A DNA stretch of 31,990 nt. Origin: Pseudomonadota bacterium. GTDB taxonomy: Bacteria; Chloroflexota; UBA6077; JAJPHF01. The stretch covers positions 1-31,990 of the forward strand of contig JAJPHF010000127.1 in NCBI GenBank assembly GCA_021325365.1, written 5' to 3'. The first letter of the stretch is position 1. Each line of letters begins with the position of its first letter. The notes beneath the pieces were generated by a model. The model had not been told where the DNA came from. It saw only the letters and a program-made list of their open reading frames with translations, and did not search any database. Positions 15,610 through 23,280 of this stretch are shown piece after piece. The translations under genes were made by a program, and so were the position numbers.

Positions 15610-16503
15610 ATGCAGCCGACAGGCTCCTTCATGAGCAGCCTGGACGGGCGCGTGGCGTTCGTTACGGGCGCGGCGTCGGGCATCGGGGGGGCGATCGCCC
15701 TCGAGCTAGGACGCTGGGGCGCGCGGGTGGCCGTCGCCGACCTGGACGCCGCGGGCGCGATCGAGACAGTCGCGCAGCTAGCCGAGGCAGCCCCTCGGCC
15801 CCCGAGTGCCGAGGGAGGCTCGCCCGCCTCGCCCCCGAATCCTGGAGCGCGTTCGGCTGATACTCAGCCCCACGACGAGCGACGCGCGGCCCCGGGGACC
15901 GCCGCTAGCGGGCGAGGGCTCGCGGTGCCGGTGGACGTGACGGACTACGCGGCGGTCCAGCGTGCCTTCGCCTTCGTGCGCGAGCGGCTGGGGCCTGTGG
16001 ACATCCTGGTGAACGCGGCCGGCTGGGACACCCCCGAGCGCTTCGTGGACAGCGAGCCGGCCACGTGGGAGCGCCTGCTAGCAATCAACCTGCGCGGGGT
16101 CATCCACACGGTCCACGCGGCGCTGCCCGCCATGCAGGAGCGCCGCTACGGCCGCATCATCAGCCTCGGGTCGGACGCCGGTCGCGTCGGCTCCTCGGGC
16201 GAGGCAGTGTACTCCGCCGCGAAGGGCGGCGTCATCGCCTTCACGAAGACAATCGCCCGCGAGACAGCGCGTCACGGCATCACCGTGAACTGCGTCTGTC
16301 CCGGCCCGACCGACACGCCGCTGCTGGCCCGGTTCACGGAGGCGAACCCCCGGCTGGTCGAGGCGCTGCAACGGGCAATCCCCATGGGCCGCCTGGGACA
16401 GCCAGCCGACGTCGCGCCGGCCGTAGCCTTCCTGGCGTCGGACGGCGCGGCCTTCATCACGGGGCAGACGCTCAGCATCAGCGGCGGCCTCACGATGAGC
16501 TGA
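15610..16503 (+). CDS. Short-chain dehydrogenase/reductase with a 39-aa insertion
   Basis: This is a 297-aa classical SDR that oxidises or reduces an alcohol/carbonyl with NAD(P)H. It has TGAASGIGG for nucleotide binding, an Asp (VADLDAAG) after the second strand that suggests NAD preference, NAAGWD, a catalytic Ser in the SLGSDAGRVGSSGE region, the active-site YSAAK, and a PGPTDTPLL loop. Residues 62-100 (DNA 15793-15909) form a proline/alanine-rich stretch absent from normal SDRs, inserted between the helix after strand 2 and strand 3. The core motifs are undamaged. ATG 15610 has a strong AAGGAGG 5 bases upstream. It is probably in an operon with the ThDP enzyme, handling its product. Confidence 0.93.
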   Translation: MQPTGSFMSSLDGRVAFVTGAASGIGGAIALELGRWGARVAVADLDAAGAIETVAQLAEAAPRPPSAEGGSPASPPNPGARSADTQPHDERRAAPGTAASGRGLAVPVDVTDYAAVQRAFAFVRERLGPVDILVNAAGWDTPERFVDSEPATWERLLAINLRGVIHTVHAALPAMQERRYGRIISLGSDAGRVGSSGEAVYSAAKGGVIAFTKTIARETARHGITVNCVCPGPTDTPLLARFTEANPRLVEALQRAIPMGRLGQPADVAPAVAFLASDGAAFITGQTLSISGGLTMS

Positions 16504-16509
16504 GCTGCC

Positions 16510-16619
16510 GCTACCCCGTCCCTGGTATCGTTCGCCACGCGGCCACAGCCGGCCGCTCGCTCCTGAATGGCCGATGTCTGCTGCTACCCCGTCCGTGGTA
16601 CCGTTCGCCACGCGGCCAC
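16510..16619 (+). repeat. 37-bp direct repeat, two copies
   Basis: Copies at 16510-16546 and 16583-16619 match at 35 of 37 bases, starting GCTACCCCGTCC and ending GCCACGCGGCCAC, with a 73-bp period. They lie between the SDR gene and the tRNA gene. They look like a local duplication, and no function is apparent. Confidence 0.8.
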
Positions 16620-16661
16620 GGCGGCACCTGGTACGCGGCAGCGCCACCCTAAGCACGCCAT

Positions 16662-16691
16662 TTGCTCTCGGGCCCCGCGCTCCAGTAGAAT
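16662..16691 (+). promoter_or_regulatory. Possible promoter of the tRNA-Ala gene
   Basis: TTGCTC (16662-16667) and TAGAAT (16686-16691) are separated by 18 bases and end 12 bases before the tRNA 5' end, consistent with a very short leader. Confidence 0.45.
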
Positions 16692-16703
16692 CCTTACGTC
16701 CCA

Positions 16704-16776
16704 GGGCGTGTAGCTCAGCCGGGAGAGCGCGCGGTTCGCATCCGCGAGGTCAGGGGTTCGATTCCCCTCACGTCCA
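16704..16776 (+). tRNA. tRNA-Ala (anticodon CGC)
   Basis: This is a 73-base cloverleaf. The acceptor arms GGGCGTG and CACGTCC pair with the G3:U70 wobble that marks alanine tRNAs. The D stem is GCTC/GAGC. The anticodon stem CGCGG/CCGCG holds loop TTCGCAT (anticodon CGC, reading GCG). The T stem AGGGG/CCCCT holds TTCGATT, and the discriminator is A. The following bases are CCCA, so the CCA tail does not appear to be gene-encoded in the exact position. Confidence 0.97.
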
Positions 16777-16780
16777 CCCA

Positions 16781-16814
16781 CAGCGCCGTGGTTCTCCGCG
16801 GCGCTGTTTTCTTT
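16781..16814 (+). terminator. Rho-independent terminator of the tRNA gene
   Basis: An 8-bp stem CAGCGCCG (16781-16788) with CGGCGCTG (16799-16806) is followed directly by TTTTCTTT, starting five bases after the tRNA. Confidence 0.88.
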
Positions 16815-16974
16815 CGTCCGCCGATTGCCGGCGCCGGTCCGCGCCCGCTCCCATCTCAAAACTGTAGCTCCATCCAGACACCGTGCCGGCTTCGCGACCT
16901 TGCCCGCCTCCCCAATTGCTGCCTACGATGAATGAGCGTCCGGCATCGGGTCCCAGCTAACGGGAGCGAGAAGC

Positions 16975-17895
16975 GTGGAACCGCGGCTGCAGCAAGTTGC
17001 GTTGGTCCTGGCGGGCGCGGTGGTCGGATTCGTGCTCACGATGGCCGGCGCGACCGCGCTGGGAGGCTACAGGCTCGGCACGGCGGCGCCCGGAGCAGCA
17101 CGGTCACTGCCCACGCCAGCCGTCGGCACCCCCCGGCCGACGCCAGCGCCCACCGTGACGGTCCAGGCTTTGCTCCCCGGGCTCACGCCGACCGTGCCGC
17201 CGACGCCGCAGCCCGCCCCGCCGACCCCGTCGCCCACCGAGGAGCCGACGGAGGCCCCGGCAGCCGCCGAAGCACCCGAAACAGCCGAGCCACCCTCCAC
17301 GACAGCGGAGACCGACGAGTCGGAGGCAACGGAGGCAACAGACGAGCCGGATACCACGGTGGACGCCGCGGTCCCGCCGGCCCCAGCGCCGCCCGCGGGC
17401 CCGCCACCGGCCAGACGGCCCACGGCCGTGCCCCGCGTTGCCGCACCGACGCCAACCGCCGCCCGGCGTGTCGCGCCCGCAGCCCCGAACCCGCCCGTCG
17501 CGGCGCCCCGCGCGCCTGCGGCTCCGAGCCGCCGAGCGCCCGCAGAACCCCCGCCGGAGAGCGCGAGCGCCGCGGTGCCTGCAGCGCCGCCCAGCAACCC
17601 GCCGCCGGCCGCTGCGGCACCGCCCACCGCCGTGCCACCGCCACCCACGATCGCGCGCCCGCCCGCGCCGGCCGCTCCGCCCCCGGCGCCCCCGACAGCC
17701 GTGCCCCCACCGCCCACGGCGGCCCGGGCCGCCCCCGTGCCCCCGGCCACGCACCCAAGCCCCGCGCCGACCGCCCGGCCGGAGGCGCCTGCGCGCCTAG
17801 CCCCGGCTCCCCAAGCATTTCCGACGAGCCTAATGCCCCAGCCACGGCTAACGCCGCCGGCGATCGCCGTGCCCACGCTGCTGCCGGCTCGCTAG
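16975..17895 (+). CDS. Proline/alanine/threonine-rich membrane-anchored protein
   Basis: The 306-aa product starts with MEPRLQQVALVLAGAVVGFVLTMAG, a single N-terminal hydrophobic segment (about residues 7-29) that should anchor it or serve as an uncleaved signal. Nearly all the rest is low-complexity Pro/Ala/Thr sequence: first a Thr/Glu/Asp-rich acidic part (about 70-130), then Pro/Ala with scattered Arg. No folded domain is recognisable. It may be an extended, perhaps glycosylated, cell-surface stalk. GTG 16975 has GGGAG 8 bases upstream. The stop overlaps that of the convergent PAP2-like gene within a CTAG. Because the sequence is low complexity, database similarity alone would not show function. 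Confidence 0.6.
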   Translation: MEPRLQQVALVLAGAVVGFVLTMAGATALGGYRLGTAAPGAARSLPTPAVGTPRPTPAPTVTVQALLPGLTPTVPPTPQPAPPTPSPTEEPTEAPAAAEAPETAEPPSTTAETDESEATEATDEPDTTVDAAVPPAPAPPAGPPPARRPTAVPRVAAPTPTAARRVAPAAPNPPVAAPRAPAAPSRRAPAEPPPESASAAVPAAPPSNPPPAAAAPPTAVPPPPTIARPPAPAAPPPAPPTAVPPPPTAARAAPVPPATHPSPAPTARPEAPARLAPAPQAFPTSLMPQPRLTPPAIAVPTLLPAR

Positions 17896-18611
17896 CGCCG
17901 ACCAGCTACCACCGGCTGCACGGGAGCGGCGTGGTGGGAGGCGAGCAGGGTGGCGGTCGCCAGCGCCCCGCCCAGCAGCGCCCCACCCAGAAGGTCGGTC
18001 GGCCAATGCCAGCTTAGCACTAGGCGGCTGGCGAGGAGCAGCGCGAGCACCCCGGCCAGGAGCAGCATGATCAGGCGAGCGCGGAGCCGGGCCTGCGGGA
18101 CGTGAGCGGAGTTCGCCGCCTGTCGGTGGAGCAGCCAAGCCGCGGCGAGGACGAAGAAGTAAGTCACGCGGATCGCGTAGCCGCTCGGGTAGGAGTGCGG
18201 CGTCAGCACGGAGATGGTCGGGTGATACCACTCGCAGGCGCCCGGGATGGGGAACAGGACGCCCGGCAGCGGCTGAGCCAGGGTTAGCTTCAGGCCCAGT
18301 TCGATAGGCACGCTGAGATAGAGCAGTAGCAGCGCCGCGGCCGCGCGGGACCGGCGGCGGACCAGGCAAACCGCCGCCAGGAGCGCGGTCAGGAGTAAGG
18401 ATACCTCCCCTGCCCCGGCGAAGCTCAACCCAGTTGCCAGCGCGACGTCGCCACAGTCGCGGTGGGCGGCGATCCAACGAAGCATCGGCTCGTCGACGGG
18501 CAGCAACCAGCCATGCGCAGTCGCCAGGGTGATCACGAGGAAGCCAAGCGCCGCGCTAGCCAGCGCCAGGACATAGGCGCGGACCGACGGCTCGGCTCTA
18601 ACTTGCGCCAC
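17892..18611 (-). CDS. PAP2-superfamily membrane protein with altered phosphatase motifs
   Basis: The 239-aa product has about six hydrophobic helices and the layout of type 2 phosphatidic acid phosphatases, which remove phosphate from lipid phosphates or undecaprenyl pyrophosphate at the membrane. The third motif is intact (SRLVLSWHWPTD, Ser195-Arg196-His202-Asp206). In the first motif Lys108 is present but the usual Arg is Leu115. In the second, PSGH reads PSGY (Tyr145), so the acid/base His is missing. Activity may be weak, different or lost. GTG 18611 has only a modest GAGG upstream. It converges with the proline-rich gene, and the two stops share a CTAG. It lies 79 bp downstream of the gas-vesicle/kinase operon. 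Confidence 0.85.
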   Translation of the reverse strand: MAQVRAEPSVRAYVLALASAALGFLVITLATAHGWLLPVDEPMLRWIAAHRDCGDVALATGLSFAGAGEVSLLLTALLAAVCLVRRRSRAAAALLLLYLSVPIELGLKLTLAQPLPGVLFPIPGACEWYHPTISVLTPHSYPSGYAIRVTYFFVLAAAWLLHRQAANSAHVPQARLRARLIMLLLAGVLALLLASRLVLSWHWPTDLLGGALLGGALATATLLASHHAAPVQPVVAGRR

Positions 18612-18690
18612 CGCGGCCTCGCAAGCCCCGCGCCGGGCGTCGGGCAGGCCAGCGATAGGCTACGCTAACGGGGCCGACGTACACCAGGCG

Positions 18691-19842
18691 CTACTTGGTC
18701 GCGGCGGTCGCGAGGGGAAGGGCGATCGTGAAGGTGCTGCCAAGCTGCGGGCCGGCGCTCTCGGCCCACACGCGTCCGCCGTGCGCCTCGATGAGCGCGC
18801 GAGCTAGGTATAGGCCAACGCCGATGCCGCCAAACCGCCGCGTCATGATGTCATTGTCGATCTGGTAGAAGCGCTCGAACAGGTGGGGAATCTCGTCGGC
18901 AGGAATGCCAATGCCAGGGTCGCGGATGGCGAGCCATACCTCGCCGTCCGCCCGCCTCAGGCGGATTGTGACGGCGCCGCCGCCAGGAGAGAACTTCGCC
19001 GCGTTCTCCAACAGGTGCCCGAGTGCTTGGCTGAGCCGCGTGGCATCGCCGCGCACCGACAGCTCGCCATCGGGCGCGTCGACCTTGAATTGGTGATGCG
19101 GATAGCGCTTCGCTACATCGCGAACGGCCTGCTCCGTGAGCTGGTGCAGATCTATCGGGGCGTGAGCTAGCTGTATACCGCCGTGCTGGATGCGCACCAC
19201 CTCCAAAAATGCCTCGACCAGCCGCGACACACGCCGCGCCTGATCGACTACCACATCGAGCTTCTCGGCCGCCTCGTCCGCCGAGCCACGAGCAAGCTGC
19301 CGCTGGACGTACTGCGCCCAGCCGATGACGGCTGACAACGGCGTCTTCAGTTCGTGGCCAGCCACCGTCAAGAAAGCGTCGCGAGCGCGCGTCGCCTGCT
19401 CGACCGCCTCCTGCAATTCGGCCCGCGCTGCGGCGGCGTCCCTCGCGTTAGCCGGGTGGGCGTCGGGACTCCCGGCGCGGCGCTGATCTAATCCCCGCGT
19501 GATGGCGGCCTTTAGCTCCTGTACGTCACATGGCTTGAGGAGGTAGTCGAAGGCGCCCTGGCGCATTGCTTCGATGGCGGTCTCGAGCGACCCGTAGCCG
19601 GTGAGGATCAGAGCGACGGTGCTCGGCGACAGCTCTTTCAGACGGGCGAGCACCGTCAGGCCGCTGTCCTCGCCCACCCGCAAGTCGAGGAGCGCGACGT
19701 CGAAGCGCTCGCGCTCCACCCGCGCCAGCGCATCCGCCGTGTTCCTGACATCCTCTACAGTGTAGCCTTCCTGCTTCAGAATCTCTCGCAAGGTGAAGGC
19801 GACTGCCTCCTCGTCCTCAACGATCAGTACACTAGGCGCCAC
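18691..19842 (-). CDS. Hybrid response regulator-histidine kinase (REC-HisKA-HATPase)
   Basis: The 383-aa product is a phosphorelay protein. The receiver domain (residues 4-118) has VLIVEDEEA, phospho-acceptor Asp53 in LLDLRV, Thr81 and Lys103 (LLKPCD). A linker (119-155) leads to HisKA with His163 in GHELKTPLSAVIGWAQYV. The ATPase domain has LLENAAKF (N box), DPGIGIP (G1), LFERFYQ (F box) and GGIGVGLYLA (G2). There is no DNA-binding output. GTG 19842 is preceded by GGAGGAGG at 6 bases. The frame stays open 405 bases further upstream only as a shadow of the preceding kinase gene. It follows that kinase by 109 bp, so the two probably form one relay whose final effector lies outside the window. 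Confidence 0.93.
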   Translation of the reverse strand: MAPSVLIVEDEEAVAFTLREILKQEGYTVEDVRNTADALARVERERFDVALLDLRVGEDSGLTVLARLKELSPSTVALILTGYGSLETAIEAMRQGAFDYLLKPCDVQELKAAITRGLDQRRAGSPDAHPANARDAAAARAELQEAVEQATRARDAFLTVAGHELKTPLSAVIGWAQYVQRQLARGSADEAAEKLDVVVDQARRVSRLVEAFLEVVRIQHGGIQLAHAPIDLHQLTEQAVRDVAKRYPHHQFKVDAPDGELSVRGDATRLSQALGHLLENAAKFSPGGGAVTIRLRRADGEVWLAIRDPGIGIPADEIPHLFERFYQIDNDIMTRRFGGIGVGLYLARALIEAHGGRVWAESAGPQLGSTFTIALPLATAATK

Positions 19843-19951
19843 GATGCGCCTCCTCCGCGTCCTGGACCGCCTCCGCACGCTGCGCCCAGTCACGCGCTCG
19901 GCCCGTCCCCCGTCCCGGCTCGCCCGCGGGGTTCCTAGTCGTCCGCACTGC

Positions 19952-21976
19952 TCAGCCCTCCGCCGTCGCCGGCAGCGCGACGGTGAACGTCGTCCCGCGC
20001 CCCGAGCGGCTGCGCACCTTGAGCAGTCCACCGTGGTTCTGCACGATGCCGAGACTGACCCAGAGCCCCAGCCCAGTCCCCTTCGACTCACCCTTGGTCG
20101 AGTAGAACGGCTCGAAGATGTGGGGCAGCTTGTCTTCCGGAATCCCCGTCCCCGTATCCCGCACCTGCACGAGCACGTAGCGCCCCGACAGGAACTCGGG
20201 ATCGTTCTCCCTCGACAGGCGGGTGGACACATATAGCGTGCCGCCATCCGGCATCGCCTCCTGAGCGTTCAGGAAGAGGTTCAGAAACACTTGCTTGAGC
20301 TGGTCCGCCGAGGCCGGGACGGGTGGCAAGCCTCGGTCCAGCTCGCTGCGTAGCGCCACTCGGTGCTGTCGTAGCTGGCGCTCCACCAGAGCCATCGTCT
20401 CGTCGAGCACCTGGTTCACGTCGGTGGGAGCCTTCGCCGCCTTCGAGCGGTAGAAGCCAAGCATCTGGCGGATAATGCCCGACACGCGGGCCGTCTCGCG
20501 GTTAGCGATCTCCAGAAAGCGCCGGTTCGGGTCGTCTTCCGGCGTGCGCGACAGGACGAGATACAGGGCGTTGGTGATCGCCTCCAGCGGATTGTTGATC
20601 TCGTGCGCGACGGAGGCGGCAAGCCGGCCCACCGCGGCTAGCTTCTCCGATTCGAAAAGCTGCTGCTCGATGGTCCGCCGCTCTAACTCCCGGATCTTGG
20701 TGAGGTCGTGCAGCACGGAGACGAACGCGGTGACCTGGCCCAGCTCGTCGTAGACCTCGGTCGCGGTGACGCTCATCGTGAGCGGCTCGGCGGTTTCCGG
20801 GTCCACCATCTCCAGTTCGCCGCGCCGCAGGGATGCGGCCTCTAGCCCCAGCTGTGACACGAACGACGTTAGCTTCGCGTTGTTGGCCAAATAAGTCGTC
20901 GTGCCGGGCGTCCCGGGCCGTGCTGGCGGCTGCAACAGACGTTCAGCCTGCTGGTTCATCAAGACGAACTGACCCGTGGCATCGGTCACCACGATGGGGT
21001 CCGCCACGCTGGCCAGGATGAGGTTCAGCCGATCGCGCTCGCGCCGCGCCTCCTCGCCGGCCTCATGGAGCGATTCCAGGCTGCGATTAAGCTCCTCGGC
21101 CGCGCGGCGTAGGTCAGTCACATCTTTGAGAAAGGAGACGAGGCCCCGCTCGCCCGTGCGCAGGTTGGTAGCCGGCTGGCAGATCACCTCGAACAGTAGC
21201 TCGGCGCCCTCCATAGGATCGACCAGCGTTAGCTCGCGGCCCATCGCGCGCCCCTGGTCTAGGGTAAAACTGGAGAGCGCCGCTGAGAGCAGGAAGTTGT
21301 TCAGCTCGCTAGCACGGCGCTTGCCCGGGCTGTCGTCGGGCGTCGTCACCAGCAATCGCTCGGCGTGGATGTTGTATAGCAGGATCTCGTTCTGCTCGTT
21401 GCTCAGCACGATGGGGTCCTGCACGGAGTTGGCCATCCACCAGAGCCACTCCTTCTCGATCGCGTGCTGCTCGCCTGAGGCCCGCGAGCGCTGAGCCTCC
21501 ATTCGGTCGGCGATCATCGCCACGATGCGGCCAGCGTAGGGCAGCAGGTCGCTCAGCTCAGCGTCGGTGACCGGGCGGTCCTTGCTCACGACGAGCACCG
21601 CCGACGCCGGCAGCAGCGGGATGGCGGCAAACGCCAGCAGGCCCGCATCCGCATAGTAGGACCGCCGGCCCTCGGGTATGCGCGGGTCGCGCAGCGCGTC
21701 ATCGACGTGCAGCGGCCGGCCTGACTGGAATGCCTGTACCAACGGCCCGGGGGGTTCGTCAGGGCGCGCCCGAATCTTCTCCTGGATCTCGTCCGGCACG
21801 TTGACCCCGACCGCCTCCTCTAGCGTGCCCTGCCCCTCGTTGAGCACAACGATAAAGGCCCGCCGGTAATCTAGCGCGGCCGCCAACTCTTCTAGGATGG
21901 GCTGCACGAGATCGTGTAGCTCGGCCATCCGCGCAGCTGACGTGGCGCTTTGATAGACCTCGAGAAGATCCTGCAT
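19952..21976 (-). CDS. Soluble sensor histidine kinase, GAF-PAS-PAS-HisKA-HATPase
   Basis: The 674-aa product has no transmembrane segment, so it senses a cytoplasmic signal. An N-terminal GAF-like domain (about 15-160) is followed by two PAS domains (about 180-295 and 315-430) joined by a coiled-coil-like helix (RRAAEELNRSLESLHEAGEE). HisKA follows, with phospho-acceptor His458 in ASVAHEINNPLEAITNAL. The ATPase domain has NLFLNAQEAM, DTGTGIPED, FEPFYSTK and GTGLGLWV. This NtrB-like kinase core often signals through receivers in trans. It starts 34 bp after gvpA on the same strand, with no terminator seen, which places it in the gas-vesicle transcript. The sensed ligand (gas, redox or small molecule) is not apparent. 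Confidence 0.94.
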   Translation of the reverse strand: MQDLLEVYQSATSAARMAELHDLVQPILEELAAALDYRRAFIVVLNEGQGTLEEAVGVNVPDEIQEKIRARPDEPPGPLVQAFQSGRPLHVDDALRDPRIPEGRRSYYADAGLLAFAAIPLLPASAVLVVSKDRPVTDAELSDLLPYAGRIVAMIADRMEAQRSRASGEQHAIEKEWLWWMANSVQDPIVLSNEQNEILLYNIHAERLLVTTPDDSPGKRRASELNNFLLSAALSSFTLDQGRAMGRELTLVDPMEGAELLFEVICQPATNLRTGERGLVSFLKDVTDLRRAAEELNRSLESLHEAGEEARRERDRLNLILASVADPIVVTDATGQFVLMNQQAERLLQPPARPGTPGTTTYLANNAKLTSFVSQLGLEAASLRRGELEMVDPETAEPLTMSVTATEVYDELGQVTAFVSVLHDLTKIRELERRTIEQQLFESEKLAAVGRLAASVAHEINNPLEAITNALYLVLSRTPEDDPNRRFLEIANRETARVSGIIRQMLGFYRSKAAKAPTDVNQVLDETMALVERQLRQHRVALRSELDRGLPPVPASADQLKQVFLNLFLNAQEAMPDGGTLYVSTRLSRENDPEFLSGRYVLVQVRDTGTGIPEDKLPHIFEPFYSTKGESKGTGLGLWVSLGIVQNHGGLLKVRSRSGRGTTFTVALPATAEG

Positions 21977-22010
21977 CGTGACGACGATTCCTCGGCGTGG
22001 CAGCGCTTAC

Positions 22011-22292
22011 CTACTCCCGGCGCGTTTCCACTGTGCCCCGGGCACGGGTAGCCGGCAGCGGCTCCGCTGGTGGCTCCAGCGCCGGCCGAGCGACAGGAGC
22101 AGTGATCCCAACCGCCTCCGCATACTTGAGGTACGTGTCGATGGAGGCGACGACGACGCGTGCCTCGACGGTGATCAGGTCGATGCCGACGAGCGAGATG
22201 CGCACCCACGCGTCGATCACGATGCCTTTGTCGAGCACGCGGTCGAGCACGTCGATGAGGCTAGTACCGCCGGGGCGGCGTTCAACGGCCAT
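22011..22292 (-). CDS. gvpA: Gas vesicle structural protein GvpA
   Basis: GvpA is the main shell protein whose helical ribs form the gas-filled vesicle wall. The 93-aa product has the canonical core at residues 12-61, [18 protein letters not shown] then [19 protein letters not shown] and [14 protein letters not shown], which includes the two amphipathic beta strands and flanking helices. A 30-residue Pro/Ala/Glu-rich tail follows, longer than in many GvpA. The ATG overlaps the gvpJ stop (TAATG), and GGAG lies 6 bases upstream. It is the last gvp gene, unlike many clusters where the abundant shell gene comes first. How stoichiometry is achieved is unclear. Confidence 0.95.
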   Translation of the reverse strand: MAVERRPGGTSLIDVLDRVLDKGIVIDAWVRISLVGIDLITVEARVVVASIDTYLKYAEAVGITAPVARPALEPPAEPLPATRARGTVETRRE

Positions 22293-22657
22293 TATTCACT
22301 CCCGCTCTGTTGTCGCCGCGCGGCCCTTCGGGCCGACCGCGCTGCCGGTGTGGTCGGGGCGGCAAGCTGCCGCTCCAGCATCTCTACCCGCGCCCGCAGC
22401 GCGGCTAACTCTTCCGGTTCAGCAAGCTCGGCTTGGCTGCTAAGAAACCCGTCGTGGCGCCACCAGTCAAGCCCGATCTCCTGCGCTTTGTCAATCGAGC
22501 ATACGAGCAGCCGGATACGTACCGTGAGCAGCTCCACGTTGGCTAGCGACACACGAATGTCGCCGGCGACAACCAGGCCCTTGTCCAGCACACGGTCGAG
22601 GATGTCGACTAGGCTCGTCGCCCGTGGCTGACTGGAAGCGGTCCGCTCCAGGCTCAC
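22292..22657 (-). CDS. gvpJ: Gas vesicle protein GvpJ (GvpA paralogue)
   Basis: The 121-aa product shares the GvpA core ([19 protein letters not shown], then [19 protein letters not shown]) but continues with [19 protein letters not shown], a GvpJ-type extension. After it come a Glu/Ala/Leu-rich helix ([19 protein letters not shown]) and a basic tail. GvpJ is a minor shell protein thought to cap or nucleate the vesicle ends. GTG 22657 overlaps the stop of the upstream fusion gene (GTGA), and GGTGAT lies 5 bases before it, which suggests translational coupling. GvpM is the main alternative name within this paralogue group. Confidence 0.88.
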   Translation of the reverse strand: MSLERTASSQPRATSLVDILDRVLDKGLVVAGDIRVSLANVELLTVRIRLLVCSIDKAQEIGLDWWRHDGFLSSQAELAEPEELAALRARVEMLERQLAAPTTPAARSARRAARRQQSGSE

Positions 22658-23280
22658 AGGAGATCACCCAACGGCCCCAGGTCGAGATTCAGATCTCCCT
22701 CCTCCAGGCCAAAGACGGCGCGTAGCTCGACCATCTTCGCCTCCAGCTCCATCAGGGCCAACCCCATTCGCTCGATCTCCTCCGCAGCGAGCCCGCCCCC
22801 TTCCATGCGTCGCACGGCCTGGCGCTCCAGGATTTGGCGCAGTAGCTCCACTAAGGTTAACACCAGACGCGCCAGCCCACGCTCGGGCGACTCGCCCGCA
22901 TCTGCCTCCGTTCGCCCTGGCAGCCCTGCCAACAGCTCGGACGGGGACTGCTCTACCAGCATGTCCCGGACCACCGAGCCCAGAGCACCAGGTCGCGGGC
23001 CGACGGTCTTCGCGGCGACTGGCGGCTGGGCCACAACTGATCTGGCCGCCAGGGCCCCGCCGGTCGTGGTGGCCAGCGGTCCCGGCGCTCCCGCGCCCGG
23101 CTCGCGCTCGCGGAGCGTCTCTACCGACGACACCAGCAGGTTAAGCCCGAGGTACACGAGATCCACGCCCGCCAGCGACAGGGTAGTCTGGCCGACCAGC
23201 ACCGCGCCTCGGTTGAGCAGGTGATCGACAGCGTCGACGAGCGCGAGGCGCTCCGTCAGCGGCTCTTCAAGCGGCGCCAT
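22654..23280 (-). CDS. GvpS/GvpJ-like domain fused to GvpK
   Basis: The 208-aa product joins two gas-vesicle proteins that are usually separate. Residues about 9-57 (RLALVDAVDHLLNRGAVLVG, TTLSLAGVDLVYLGLNLLVS) are a GvpA-superfamily domain closest in pattern to GvpS. A Pro/Ala/Gly-rich linker of about 70 residues follows. Residues about 132-208 (PERGLARLVLTLVELLRQIL, then RRMEGGGLAAEEIERMGLAL, then the terminal [13 protein letters not shown]) are a complete GvpK domain. GvpK is an assembly factor needed for vesicle formation. The fusion is continuous in one frame with no internal stop, and the linker has no obvious start site. It overlaps gvpJ by 3 bases (GTGA) and the upstream gvpF/L gene by 14. 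Confidence 0.9.
   Translation of the reverse strand: MAPLEEPLTERLALVDAVDHLLNRGAVLVGQTTLSLAGVDLVYLGLNLLVSSVETLREREPGAGAPGPLATTTGGALAARSVVAQPPVAAKTVGPRPGALGSVVRDMLVEQSPSELLAGLPGRTEADAGESPERGLARLVLTLVELLRQILERQAVRRMEGGGLAAEEIERMGLALMELEAKMVELRAVFGLEEGDLNLDLGPLGDLL

Noticed and set aside
16584..16859. Open frame across the tRNA gene on the minus strand
   Set aside because: It overlaps a clear tRNA and its terminator. The apparent protein is the antisense translation of a tRNA, a common annotation artefact.
19843..20247. N-terminal extension of the REC-kinase frame
   Set aside because: It lies inside the preceding kinase gene in another frame and is Arg/Ser/Cys-rich. GTG 19842 with GGAGGAGG is the natural start.
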